From Nitrospiraceae bacterium UBA6905 (lineage in GTDB: Bacteria > Nitrospirota > Thermodesulfovibrionia > Thermodesulfovibrionales > UBA6898), in contig DKBH01000085.1 of assembly GCA_002451165.1 (NCBI GenBank), positions 966 to 11,259 of the forward strand: a DNA stretch of 10,294 nt, read 5' to 3'. The number at the start of each line of letters is the position of its first letter. The stretch's first letter is position 1. Below, one piece after another: positions 1-5,764 of the stretch. The translations under genes and the position numbers were made by a program. Below the pieces are notes generated by a model that was not told the origin of the DNA, searched no databases, and was given only the letters and a program-made list of their open reading frames with translations.

Positions 1-212
1 CAAAGTCAAAAGTCTTTGTAGCCTCATCAACGGCAAAAACTTCCAAAATTCTAGTTTAGCATAGCACGCTTCTACCCAAATAAGCAAGGCAAATAATGGA
101 GAGCGCTCCGAAACTCCGTTAGTGCTAGTGCCGAGAGCAAGTGAGCTACATTCGGTCAGGACACCTCTGCGGCAGCGTACTTGGTCACAAACTGCACTCA
201 GCATTCGCGCGC
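1..212. other. Region downstream of infC without recognisable gene
   Basis: No rpmI/L35 or rplT/L20 start and no intrinsic terminator for infC was found on the minus strand. Short open frames touch the left edge on both strands (for example a plus-strand frame closing at 57-59), too short to name. Confidence 0.5.
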
Positions 213-755
213 TTATGATGCCCTGAGGACCATAACCATCTGTCGGCCGTCCATCTTCGGCTGGGATTCCACTTTCGCGATGTCGCCCAACTCCAGCGCA
301 AGCTTGTTCAGAACAGCGACTCCCAAATCAGGCCGGCTGAATTCCCGTCCCCTGAAGCGAATAGTGACCTTGACTTTATCGCCGCTGTCGATGAATTTGC
401 GTACACTTCGCTTCTTGAACTCATAATCATGTTCGCCGATCGACGGACGCATCCTGATTTCCTTCACCGAGATATTTGTTTGCTGCCTTTTCGCCTTCCG
501 CTCTTTCTTGCCCTGCTCGAACCTGTATTTGCGGTAATCCATGATCTTGCAAACCGGCGGTTCAGCTAAGGGGCTTATTTCGACCAGGTCCAGTTCCCGA
601 TCTCCGGCAATCTTCAGCGCCGAATCAATATCCATTACGCCTATTTGTCCCTTTTCGTCGACGACCCGTATTTCTTTCGATGTTATGGCCCGGATCTGCC
701 TGTTTATGCGAGTGTTGTCAACTGCTCGTGCGGGTGCTCGTCTTTGATTAACTAT
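213..755 (-). CDS. infC: Translation initiation factor IF-3, apparent ATA start
   Basis: IF-3 binds the 30S subunit, prevents premature 50S joining and proofreads start codon and initiator tRNA. The N-domain begins with RINRQIRA (about residues 16-23) and contains LDLVEISP (55-62). The PPVCKIMDYRKYRFE hinge follows (66-80), then the C-domain with RFRGRE (133-138) and the GRQMVMVL end. The first ATG (633-635) would delete the conserved N-terminal strand. In frame upstream the only start-like codon before a stop is ATA at 753-755, seven bases after a perfect AAGGAGG, giving 180 residues, normal for the family. Known infC genes often use near-cognate starts (AUU in E. coli) for autoregulation by IF-3 itself. 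The gene follows the helicase by 94 bp with no terminator between them. The usual downstream rpmI and rplT are not seen in the 212 bp left of the gene, so this may be a relocated or second copy. Identity is certain; the start is an inference. Confidence 0.95.
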   Translation of the reverse strand: MVNQRRAPARAVDNTRINRQIRAITSKEIRVVDEKGQIGVMDIDSALKIAGDRELDLVEISPLAEPPVCKIMDYRKYRFEQGKKERKAKRQQTNISVKEIRMRPSIGEHDYEFKKRSVRKFIDSGDKVKVTIRFRGREFSRPDLGVAVLNKLALELGDIAKVESQPKMDGRQMVMVLRAS

Positions 756-762
756 GGTGTGT

Positions 763-769
763 CCTCCTT
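763..769 (-). promoter_or_regulatory. Strong Shine-Dalgarno deciding the infC start
   Basis: The minus strand reads AAGGAGG, then seven bases, then ATA (753-755). A stop codon in the infC frame lies just upstream and there is no ATG, GTG or TTG before codon 41, so this site fixes the start to a non-standard codon. Confidence 0.8.
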
Positions 770-849
770 GTGGTTATTAGTCGCCGGTACGTCCTGTGAA
801 AGAAGTCCAGCATTCATCAATAATGCAATACGTTCAGCGGGAAGGTCGA

Positions 850-2049
850 TCAACGCCGCCGGCGCAAGGCCGCTTTCGACGGTCTCGCGCGATTCCCTGA
901 ACTCGCCTGATCCCTCAATGGAGCGGGTTTTCTGTAATCAAAGCCTTTTTGAAAACGGCGCTCTATTTTTTCTCCGATCGTACGCTCGATAATAGCGACG
1001 ATCTCCTCGTCTTCATGAGTGATGAATGTAAAGGCATCGCCGGTCCGGGCGGCCCGGCCGGTTCGCCCGATCCGGTGAGTATACGCCTCGGCGGTATCCG
1101 GAACATCGTAGTTGATGACGTGGGATATTGTTGAAACGTCTATGCCGCGCGCGACGATGTCGGTAGCCACAAGGATCTGATACTTTCCGTTCCGGAAGCC
1201 GTCCAATGCCGCTTGTCGTTTGTTTTGCGAAAGGTTGCCCTGCAGAGATGCCGCTCTGAAGCCTGCCCTTTCGATCTGCAGACCGAGGCGCTTGGCACGA
1301 TGTTTTGTCCGGGTGAAGATCAGGACCGATTCTGCATCAGTTTCGCAAAGCAGTTCGAGAAGAAGCGCTGTTTTGAGATGCTGCTCGACGGGATAAAGCG
1401 CATGGGCCACGGTGCTGACAGGCGCACTATGCCCGACCTGTATGTTCACGGGTGTCTGCAGAAGGTCAGCGGCAAGTTTTCGGATATCTTGCGGCATAGT
1501 TGCCGAGAACATAAGCGTCTGGCGCTTCAGGCGGAGATGCTTGACTATTCTCCTTATATCGGGAAGAAACCCCATGTCAAACATCCTGTCCGCCTCGTCG
1601 AGGATCAATATTTCGACGCGCGATAGATCGACGGTCCCCTGACCGATATGATCGAGCAGGCGGCCCGGGCAGGCTACCACAATTTCTACACCGGCCCGTA
1701 ATATTTGTATCTGCGGTCCGAGTCCGACGCCGCCATATACCGCCGCGCTTCGGAGCCGGGTTGCTCTTCCGAGAATACTGATGGCCTGGTGGATTTGCTC
1801 CGACAATTCGCGTGTCGGCGCGATTACAAGGGCACGGACCTGCCCGCGCGCTCCCCCGATCAGCCGGTTCAGTACCGGCAAAACGAAGGCAGCCGTCTTC
1901 CCTGTGCCGGTCTGCGCGAGGCCCATGACATCACGGCCTTCGAGGACAGGCGGGATGGCCTGAATCTGGATGGGAGTAGGCGTGCTATAGCCGGCCGTCT
2001 TTATCCCCTCCGTAACACGGGGGTGTAAATCAAATCTGTTGAATTCCAT
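850..2049 (-). CDS. rhlE: DEAD-box ATP-dependent RNA helicase, RhlE type
   Basis: This is an ATP-dependent unwinder of structured RNA; RhlE-type enzymes act in ribosome assembly and RNA decay. Counted from ATG 2049, it is 399 residues. It has the Q-motif region (GYSTPTPIQ, near residue 21), motif I AQTGTGKT (45-52), PTRELSEQ (78-85), DEAD (151-154), SAT (182-184), TDIVARGID (296-304) and HRIGRTGR (325-332). A short basic tail ends in RRRR and probably contacts RNA. The frame stays open for 55 more codons to an ATG at 2214 that overlaps the rpsU stop as ATGA. That extension does not look like the family and has no Shine-Dalgarno, while family members begin about where MEFNRFDL begins, so 2049 is preferred. 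The ribosome site there is also weak (AAAGAGAG, rather distant). The gene lies between rpsU and infC on the same strand, probably in one transcript. Confidence 0.93.
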   Translation of the reverse strand: MEFNRFDLHPRVTEGIKTAGYSTPTPIQIQAIPPVLEGRDVMGLAQTGTGKTAAFVLPVLNRLIGGARGQVRALVIAPTRELSEQIHQAISILGRATRLRSAAVYGGVGLGPQIQILRAGVEIVVACPGRLLDHIGQGTVDLSRVEILILDEADRMFDMGFLPDIRRIVKHLRLKRQTLMFSATMPQDIRKLAADLLQTPVNIQVGHSAPVSTVAHALYPVEQHLKTALLLELLCETDAESVLIFTRTKHRAKRLGLQIERAGFRAASLQGNLSQNKRQAALDGFRNGKYQILVATDIVARGIDVSTISHVINYDVPDTAEAYTHRIGRTGRAARTGDAFTFITHEDEEIVAIIERTIGEKIERRFQKGFDYRKPAPLRDQASSGNRARPSKAALRRRR

Positions 2050-2210
2050 AAATCTTTTTATCTCTCTTTCTTTGCTCGGGGGAAAAAGGCGGTATGTGTA
2101 GGAGTTTACAGTGACGCAGTTTTCATCCGGAACGTTGTTAAATTTATTTGTAGTACCTCTATTCTGGCTATGTCGGGCGGCGGAGGGCAGCCACAATGAA
2201 ATATCTGTAT

Positions 2211-2432
2211 TCATGCGGAGGGGGTGGACCGCCTCAGCAAGGGTCGCTTGAATGATTTTTGAGCTTTTAATTTTTTTCTGAGTGCTTCTCTGCTCTTCGT
2301 TTTTTTCTTTATAGAAGGTTTTTCATAGAACCTCCGGCGCTTGATGTCCTTAAACAACCCATCTTTTTGAAGTTGCCGTTTCAGGGCCTTGAGGGCGCTC
2401 TCAATGTCGTTTCCACGAACTCTTATCTCCAA
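2211..2432 (-). CDS. rpsU: 30S ribosomal protein S21, TTG start
   Basis: S21 is a small basic protein of the 30S platform, near the 3' end of 16S rRNA, and helps mRNA binding. The 73 residues show the family pattern: IRVRGNDIESALKALKRQ, then RRRFYEKPSIKKK and a lysine/arginine-rich helical tail. The start is TTG at 2430-2432; an ATT codon immediately before it is an alternative, and an in-frame TAG lies three codons upstream, so no ATG is possible. The likely ribosome site (AGGGAG) lies inside the last codons of the preceding RRM gene, whose stop is only six bases away, so the two are probably translationally coupled. An RRM protein gene directly before rpsU is a known arrangement in cyanobacteria (rbp-rpsU), where it is cold-responsive. 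Confidence 0.95.
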   Translation of the reverse strand: MEIRVRGNDIESALKALKRQLQKDGLFKDIKRRRFYEKPSIKKKTKSREALRKKLKAQKSFKRPLLRRSTPSA

Positions 2433-2438
2433 AATGGT

Positions 2439-2759
2439 CTATCTCCCTCTTCCTCCACCGTAACCTTCTCTGCCGCGGCCGCCCCCGCCAAAGCTGCGTC
2501 TCTCCCGAGGCTGCTGCGGTTTTGCTTCTGCTACGGTAAGTGTCCTGTCCGCGGACATCGTTCCATTGAGCTCGGCAATCGCCTTCTTTGCGTCTGCTTC
2601 AGTTGTCATCTCAACAAAACCGAAACCCTTAGCTCTTCCGGTATGGGGATCTGTTATGATTTTTACCGATGATACTTCTCCGCATTTTGAGAATAGTTCC
2701 TTCAGCTCATCTTCCGTTGTGCTGTAAGAGATGTTCCCGACATAAAGCTTCTTTTCCAC
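2439..2759 (-). CDS. Glycine-rich RRM RNA-binding protein, GTG start
   Basis: A single RNA-recognition-motif protein of 106 residues. RNP2 is LYVGNI (residues 5-10) and RNP1 is KGFGFVEM (44-51), with aromatic residues at the usual RNA-stacking positions. A glycine/arginine-rich tail (about 90-106, GGGGRGREGYGGGRGR) follows, as in bacterial Rbp proteins and eukaryotic cold-inducible glycine-rich RNA-binding proteins. It probably acts as a cytoplasmic RNA chaperone. The start is GTG at 2757-2759, preceded by AAGGAGA at good distance; the overlapping ATG two bases upstream is in another frame. It is the first gene of the cluster. Its leader carries a terminator-like hairpin and its promoter is visible at 2847-2876, so expression may be set by read-through of that hairpin. 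The RNA ligand cannot be read from the sequence. Confidence 0.93.
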   Translation of the reverse strand: MEKKLYVGNISYSTTEDELKELFSKCGEVSSVKIITDPHTGRAKGFGFVEMTTEADAKKAIAELNGTMSADRTLTVAEAKPQQPRERRSFGGGGRGREGYGGGRGR

Positions 2760-2789
2760 ATGGTCTCCTTGTTACATGGTTAAAATAAA

Positions 2790-2822
2790 AAACCTCAGAG
2801 ACTTTCAAAGTCTCTGAGGTTT
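2790..2822 (-). terminator. Terminator-like hairpin in the RRM-operon leader
   Basis: A perfect 13-bp inverted repeat (2791-2803 with 2809-2821; AACCTCAGAGACT and its complement), extendable by an A-T pair at each end of the stem, has a loop of five bases or fewer. On the minus strand it is followed by TTTTATTTT (2790-2782), so it acts only for leftward transcription. Only about a dozen bases separate the T-tract from the RRM ribosome site, leaving no room for a promoter. It therefore sits within the leader, either as an attenuator or as an RNA structure that regulates the operon. No competing antiterminator was found by eye. Confidence 0.8.
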
Positions 2823-2846
2823 CCATAGCTCCAAAAGTTACTTGTT

Positions 2847-2876
2847 ACTATAACCTTATTGATCCAGAATTGTAAA
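2847..2876 (-). promoter_or_regulatory. Sigma-70-type promoter of the RRM-rpsU-rhlE-infC cluster
   Basis: On the minus strand: -35 TTTACA (2871-2876, 5 of 6), an 18-bp spacer, and -10 TATAGT (2847-2852, 5 of 6). Transcription would begin near 2840, giving a leader of about 80 bases that contains the terminator-like hairpin before the GTG start at 2759. Confidence 0.65.
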
Positions 2877-2945
2877 CCAGCGCACTCTGGAGCTTAGGAG
2901 TTCAAGTGCAATCCCGCATAAAAGACGATAGCTTTCGTTTAATGA

Positions 2946-3133
2946 GGTCAGACCAGAATGGCCCTGGTTGCCGGCTCGTAAAGAGACATGCTGTTCAAAT
3001 CCGGGATTTGGCCGAAGCGTGCTGAAAGAGGTGCTGAAGCCCTGCAAGTTGAAGGAAGCATAGGCGAAGCGAACGCATGTGCTTACCCTTATCAGGATCT
3101 GAAAAGTGAGGCGAAGACGCAGGCGCTGCCGGA
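2946..3133 (+). repeat. Degenerate interspersed repeat, copy A
   Basis: First and most diverged of three copies of one repeat. Landmarks on the plus strand are GGTCAGACC (2946), TTGGCCGA (3008), GCATGTGCTTACC (3075) and GCCGGA (3128). The spacings between the last three (67 and 53) nearly match those in copies B and C. It lies between the promoter of the RRM cluster and the gyrA remnant. On the minus strand all three copies keep a similar open frame (an FS..RP pattern), but there is no convincing gene. The tag resembles those accompanying IS200-like/RAYT transposons; that link is from memory, not shown here. Confidence 0.55.
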
Positions 3134-3135
3134 AC

Positions 3136-3523
3136 TCAGTGCCCCAGATCAGGGTACCAGTTTTTCGGGTCAAGGTCCTTCAATCTTTTTGGCGAAATAT
3201 TTAAGAAGATATGGTTGGCGATACCGCTATGCTTCTTAAATCCCCCCGTGCCGTTCTTAGTAAACATCACGAGATACCCTTCCTTGAAATCACGCACCGG
3301 AAGTGCCGTCGTGACACGTACGTTCTCAGAAAGCTGCAGCAGGTTGACCATCGCCTTTCCCTTGGCTGTCCTGCCTGCTTCTGGCAACTGGTAGGTCTTC
3401 ATCCAGTACAGCCTTCCGAAGTTCTAGAAGAAGAGCATGTAATCATGGGTCGAGCCGATAAAAAGCTGCGCAACGAAATCCTCCTCCTTCGCGGGGGCTC
3501 CCGCAATTCTCCCTAGTCGGGCT
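3136..3523 (-). pseudogene. gyrA: Remnant of DNA gyrase subunit A, C-terminal domain
   Basis: About 90-110 residues of the DNA-wrapping beta-pinwheel domain of GyrA (a family of more than 800 residues). In one frame the minus strand reads KEEDFVAQLFIGSTHDYMLFF, a TAG at 3424-3426, then NFGRLYWMKTYQLPEAGRTA and VNLLQLSENVRVTTALPVRD. GyrA normally has threonine or serine after the FF pair, so the TAG is a nonsense change. Homology fades after MFTKNGT (about 3245) and upstream of about 3520. The piece is flanked by repeat copy A on one side and the solitary tag at 3617 on the other. It cannot encode a functional gyrase. An 88-residue open frame (ATG 3402) remains, but its last 25 or so residues are not GyrA-like. 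Confidence 0.82.
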
Positions 3524-3616
3524 GCCCGATGCAGCGGTAAAAGAAAGTCGCGACAGGGTGCGCGCCGGGGCGGTTTGTGCGATGCAGATGAGCTTGATCA
3601 TCGTAAAGCGTGGCAG

Positions 3617-3628
3617 GGTCAGACTTGA
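3617..3628 (+). repeat. Solitary repeat tag GGTCAGACTTGA
   Basis: Identical to the tag that opens repeat copy B (7790-7801) and to the tag at 4760-4771, all in the same orientation. Here no repeat body follows. It lies between the gyrA remnant and the hsdS remnant. Confidence 0.6.
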
Positions 3629-3689
3629 TTTATGCATTGGTATTTGCCTCATCAATGACTGGTTGTGTTTCAGCGTTTGGTCCCTGTAA

Positions 3690-4059
3690 CTAAACTATGT
3701 CGAGATAATGTTTTATGTAGGAATTTGGAATACCATTTCGTGTGCGAAAAACATGCGCATGATTATTGACCCATGATGTGCCTCGTATGATATAGGCTTC
3801 TTGTTTTGCCGAATCGAGGAAGGGTTCACCGTCTTCCCCCGGCAAGATCAACGCTTCGTCAAAAAGGTGATCGTCAATCCAGCCGACTTGCTCTGTTGCG
3901 CCATAGTATGGAACGTTACCCTGCCGGTTTTCCCGTTCTTTGCACTCACGGGCACGCGCTGACTGTCGAGGATATCAACGACTTCCTTAAGCTTCTCTAT
4001 AGACCACCCCTTTGGCAAATCACTGCGCTGTATTTTGATGCGAATGTCGCTTCTGTCAC
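3690..4059 (-). pseudogene. hsdS: Frameshifted, truncated type I restriction specificity subunit
   Basis: HsdS gives a type I restriction-modification complex its DNA target. The gene began at GTG 4057-4059, overlapping the hsdM stop as GTGA. It passes through three frames: VTEATFASKYSA, then SDLPKGWSIEKLKEVVDILD and SQRVPVSAK, then, after a one-base loss near 3935-3945, KERENRQGNVPYYGATEQ, VGWIDDHLFDEALILPGEDG and SWVNNHAHVFRTRNG. It ends at TAG 3690-3692. The PYYGAT..VGWIDD and LPGEDG and WVNNHAHV signatures are those of an HsdS target-recognition domain. Only the first such domain remains (normal length about 400 residues, two domains). With two frameshifts and a truncation it is inactive. 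Confidence 0.85.
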
Positions 4060-4142
4060 GCCGCCAGCACTCCATTCAGCTCTTCAATAATCCTATTCAA
4101 CTCATCCCCAAACACTTGATGTACTTTCCCCAACCCGCCCAT
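4056..4142 (-). pseudogene. hsdM: C-terminal tail of a type I restriction-modification partner (probably HsdM)
   Basis: Twenty-eight codons, GGLGKVHQVFGDELNR then IIEELNGVLAA and a stop, end exactly where hsdS begins (GTGA overlap), which is how hsdM and hsdS normally join. The assignment to HsdM rather than HsdR rests mainly on that gene order. The rest of the gene is missing: the relE-like toxin gene ends at 4142, overlapping the first codon of this piece (TGATG). A larger gene was therefore cut at this point, probably when the toxin-antitoxin segment arrived. Confidence 0.6.
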
Positions 4143-4417
4143 CAACGATAGACCTCGTCATGCGGTCCAATATCTATCAGCAGAATTTCCTTCTCAGTGA
4201 TCATAACGGTCATAGTGATCCGGTAACTGTCGGTTATACGTATTGCCTGCGTCCCCTTATATTTGCCCCCGAGGTAGTGATATTTCAGATGTGGTTGAAA
4301 TGGGTCTTTTTCCAGATCGCGGAGAATGCCTGCGACTTTCTTCTTCAGCTCAGGATGTCGTTGCTTAAATTTATTCGCCGCTCGCGTAAAGTGTGGCGTC
4401 CAGACAAGGGTATACAT
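4142..4417 (-). CDS. RelE/ParE-superfamily toxin
   Basis: A basic protein of 91 residues with the RelE/ParE outline: WTPHFTRAANKFKQRHPELK helix, ILRDLEKDPF, then the strand-rich half with the KYKGTQAIRITDSYRI core, and a final IDIGPHDEVYR in which His and Tyr/Arg sit where RelE-type ribosome-dependent mRNA endonucleases keep catalytic residues. It is probably an mRNA-cleaving toxin, though some relatives poison gyrase instead. It starts two bases after the antitoxin stop, so both are made from one transcript. No damage is visible and the length is normal. It abuts the hsdM remnant at its 3' end. Confidence 0.85.
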   Translation of the reverse strand: MYTLVWTPHFTRAANKFKQRHPELKKKVAGILRDLEKDPFQPHLKYHYLGGKYKGTQAIRITDSYRITMTVMITEKEILLIDIGPHDEVYR

Positions 4418-4419
4418 TC

Positions 4420-4683
4420 TCAGTCTTCGAGTCCCAATTCCTTGATCAGATCCTCTGCAGAGCCTCGACTGACCCTGCCGGCCTTCACGTCTTCCAGTGA
4501 TGTACGCACTCTTGCAATGTATGCCTCATCCTCAGCCTCAACCAACTCACGATATCGGGCCTCGGTCATTACCACATACTGAGGCAGGTTGTTCTTGATC
4601 ACATGAACCGGCCCCTCCTTCAGCGCCTCATCGACTGCAGAAATTCCTTTTCTTTTAATATCCTGCGCTGCTATGGCATTCAT
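4420..4683 (-). CDS. Phd/YefM-family antitoxin
   Basis: An 87-residue partner of the RelE-like toxin. The N-terminal half (IKRKGISAVDEALKEGPVHV, then NNLPQYVVMTEARYREL) is the Phd/YefM DNA-binding dimer fold. The acidic C-terminal half (EDVKAGRVSRGSAEDLIKEL) would wrap and neutralise the toxin. The ATG at 4681-4683 follows AAAAGGAG at good distance. A nearly perfect 13-bp inverted repeat just upstream (4711-4739) is a likely operator for the antitoxin or the complex, giving the usual autoregulation. Confidence 0.87.
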   Translation of the reverse strand: MNAIAAQDIKRKGISAVDEALKEGPVHVIKNNLPQYVVMTEARYRELVEAEDEAYIARVRTSLEDVKAGRVSRGSAEDLIKELGLED

Positions 4684-4710
4684 TAGAGCACTCCTTTTAG
4701 TATTTGATAT

Positions 4711-4748
4711 AGCACTAAATAGTACAACTATTAAGTGCTTGATTGCAA
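4711..4748 (-). promoter_or_regulatory. Promoter and inverted-repeat operator of the Phd-RelE-like pair
   Basis: Two 13-base arms (4711-4723 and 4727-4739, AGCACTAAATAGT type) pair with one mismatch around a three-base centre. A possible promoter on the minus strand, TTGCAA (4743-4748), 18 bp, TACTAT (4719-4724), is overlapped by the inverted repeat, as expected for autorepression. The inverted repeat is seen directly; the promoter is a weaker match. Confidence 0.6.
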
Positions 4749-4759
4749 CAAGGAAATAA

Positions 4760-4771
4760 GGTCAGACTTGA
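4760..4771 (+). repeat. Solitary repeat tag GGTCAGACTTGA
   Basis: Same tag and orientation as at 3617 and 7790. It lies between the promoter of the Phd-RelE-like pair and the truncated pRiA4b-type gene. The 76 bp between it and that gene hold nothing recognisable. Confidence 0.6.
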
Positions 4772-4847
4772 TTATCGCCATCTCAAGACTAGCCTCGTGC
4801 AGCAAGCTCCGGATCAAATTGATTTACTTCCATGCATGAAAATGGTA

Positions 4848-4964
4848 TTAGGAAAAAAGGCGACTTAATCCTGCGCTGCCCTGCCCTCTCTGTCGCCAGA
4901 TGGGAGGCTCTATCTCCTTCAACTCTATCCTGAACTGATACACTGTATCGCATTTCTTTTTCAT
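4848..4964 (-). pseudogene. Truncated pRiA4b ORF-3-like gene
   Basis: The ATG at 4962-4964 follows GGAGG at good distance and opens MKKKCDTVYQFRIELKEI then EPPIWR, the typical start of plasmid pRiA4b ORF-3 family proteins (hydrophobic strand, then PPIWRR). The similarity stops after PPIWR and the frame closes at 4848 after 38 residues, against about 180 or more in the family. The family is common on mobile DNA and its function is not settled. The fragment is too short to be active. It lies 53 bp downstream of the PIN toxin gene. Confidence 0.6.
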
Positions 4965-5017
4965 AAGCGTAGCCTCCGTGATGTCGGGCTTGCTCAGTCC
5001 CTGCCGGAAGCAGGTGG

Positions 5018-5419
5018 CTAGAGAAACAACGCCTCAAAGTCCCTCGGCGTTGTCATCCTGATGTCCTGATAACTCTTCAGTTCCAGAAGATCGGCATCCC
5101 CGGTCACCAGATATTCAGCCTTTGCCGCCAGTGCACAGGCAAGGATGTTGTCATCATCGGCATCCCGGCAGACGCCTTTGATTTTCAGGTTATGTTCAAT
5201 GATCTGACCGACCGCTTCAGTGACAGGCTCCATTGCTGATGCTCTTTCGCTATTTGCAAGGCGGAATTTCCTTGAGAGGATGCGCCGAACTTCTTTCATG
5301 ATGAAAGGGCATGAGGCGAGCGAGAATTCTCCGGTGCGCGCCCTGTGCAGCAGTTTCGCGCAGATCCCTTCTGTGATGAGTGCTGCAATAAGAACGTTTG
5401 AATCAAATACGACTTTCAT
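5018..5419 (-). CDS. PIN-domain toxin (VapC-like ribonuclease)
   Basis: A 133-residue PIN-domain protein. Likely metal-binding acidic residues are D6 (VFDSNVLIAAL), E43 (MKEVRRIL), the D86-D90 cluster (CRDADDDNILACAL) and D108/D110 (LVTGDADLLEL), with the closing TTPRDF of the PIN_3/COG1569 type. Members cleave RNA with Mg2+ or Mn2+; VapC toxins often target tRNA or rRNA, but the target here is unknown. The ATG at 5417-5419 overlaps the antitoxin stop as ATGA, so the pair is translationally coupled. Length and motifs are complete. Confidence 0.88.
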   Translation of the reverse strand: MKVVFDSNVLIAALITEGICAKLLHRARTGEFSLASCPFIMKEVRRILSRKFRLANSERASAMEPVTEAVGQIIEHNLKIKGVCRDADDDNILACALAAKAEYLVTGDADLLELKSYQDIRMTTPRDFEALFL

Positions 5420-5634
5420 GAAAATGCTTTGAACACATCTTCTTCACTGACAATCTCGAGCTTCTTTGCCTTTGGACCGAGTTTTTTCTGAACCGCCTTG
5501 AGCTTTATTTCCCACAAAAACAGGCTGAGGGATTCCTTAACGATATCGCTTTTGTTGCGGCCTGTGCTTTTTGCAAATCTATCCAGTTCCTCGGCCATGT
5601 TTTCCGGAAGACTGACGGATAATACGGTTCTCAT
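5416..5634 (-). CDS. Ribbon-helix-helix (CopG-like) antitoxin
   Basis: Seventy-two residues. The N-terminal strand is RTVLSVSLPENMAEELDRFA, followed by STGRNKSDIVKESLSLFLWE: the ribbon-helix-helix fold that binds DNA as a dimer. The lysine-rich middle and acidic tail (VSEEDVFKAF) should contact the PIN toxin. The ATG at 5632-5634 has a strong AGGAGGT five bases upstream. A TGTATT-GT-AATACA palindrome in the promoter is its likely binding site. Confidence 0.87.
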   Translation of the reverse strand: MRTVLSVSLPENMAEELDRFAKSTGRNKSDIVKESLSLFLWEIKLKAVQKKLGPKAKKLEIVSEEDVFKAFS

Positions 5635-5645
5635 GCTGCACCTCC

Positions 5646-5680
5646 TGTATTACAATACACTACATATGGAAAAACTGCAA
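5646..5680 (-). promoter_or_regulatory. Promoter and palindrome of the RHH-PIN pair
   Basis: The palindrome TGTATT-AC-AATACA (5646-5659, plus-strand reading) is perfect. A possible minus-strand promoter, TTGCAG (5675-5680), 17 bp, TATTGT (5652-5657), is overlapped by it, consistent with autorepression by the RHH antitoxin. The promoter boxes are only moderate matches. Confidence 0.5.
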
Positions 5681-5764
5681 GCAGGAATCAGGCGCAACAT
5701 AGTTCGGCAAAAAAGCAGGAGATTAATCACTCAATGCATAGGGGCCTTTCCGCTGCTACACAGG

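Noticed and set aside
1..59. Plus-strand frame at the left edge ending at 57-59 as a gene tail
   Set aside because: Fewer than 20 codons are visible; the residues are not enough to identify a family.
1213..1626. Long plus-strand open frame inside the helicase region
   Set aside because: It lies antisense to well-conserved helicase motifs and shows no family resemblance; it is a shadow of the real gene.
5018..5634. RHH-PIN pair as classical vapBC
   Set aside because: The antitoxin is of ribbon-helix-helix type and the PIN protein is nearer the PIN_3/COG1569 group, so specific vapB/vapC symbols were not assigned.
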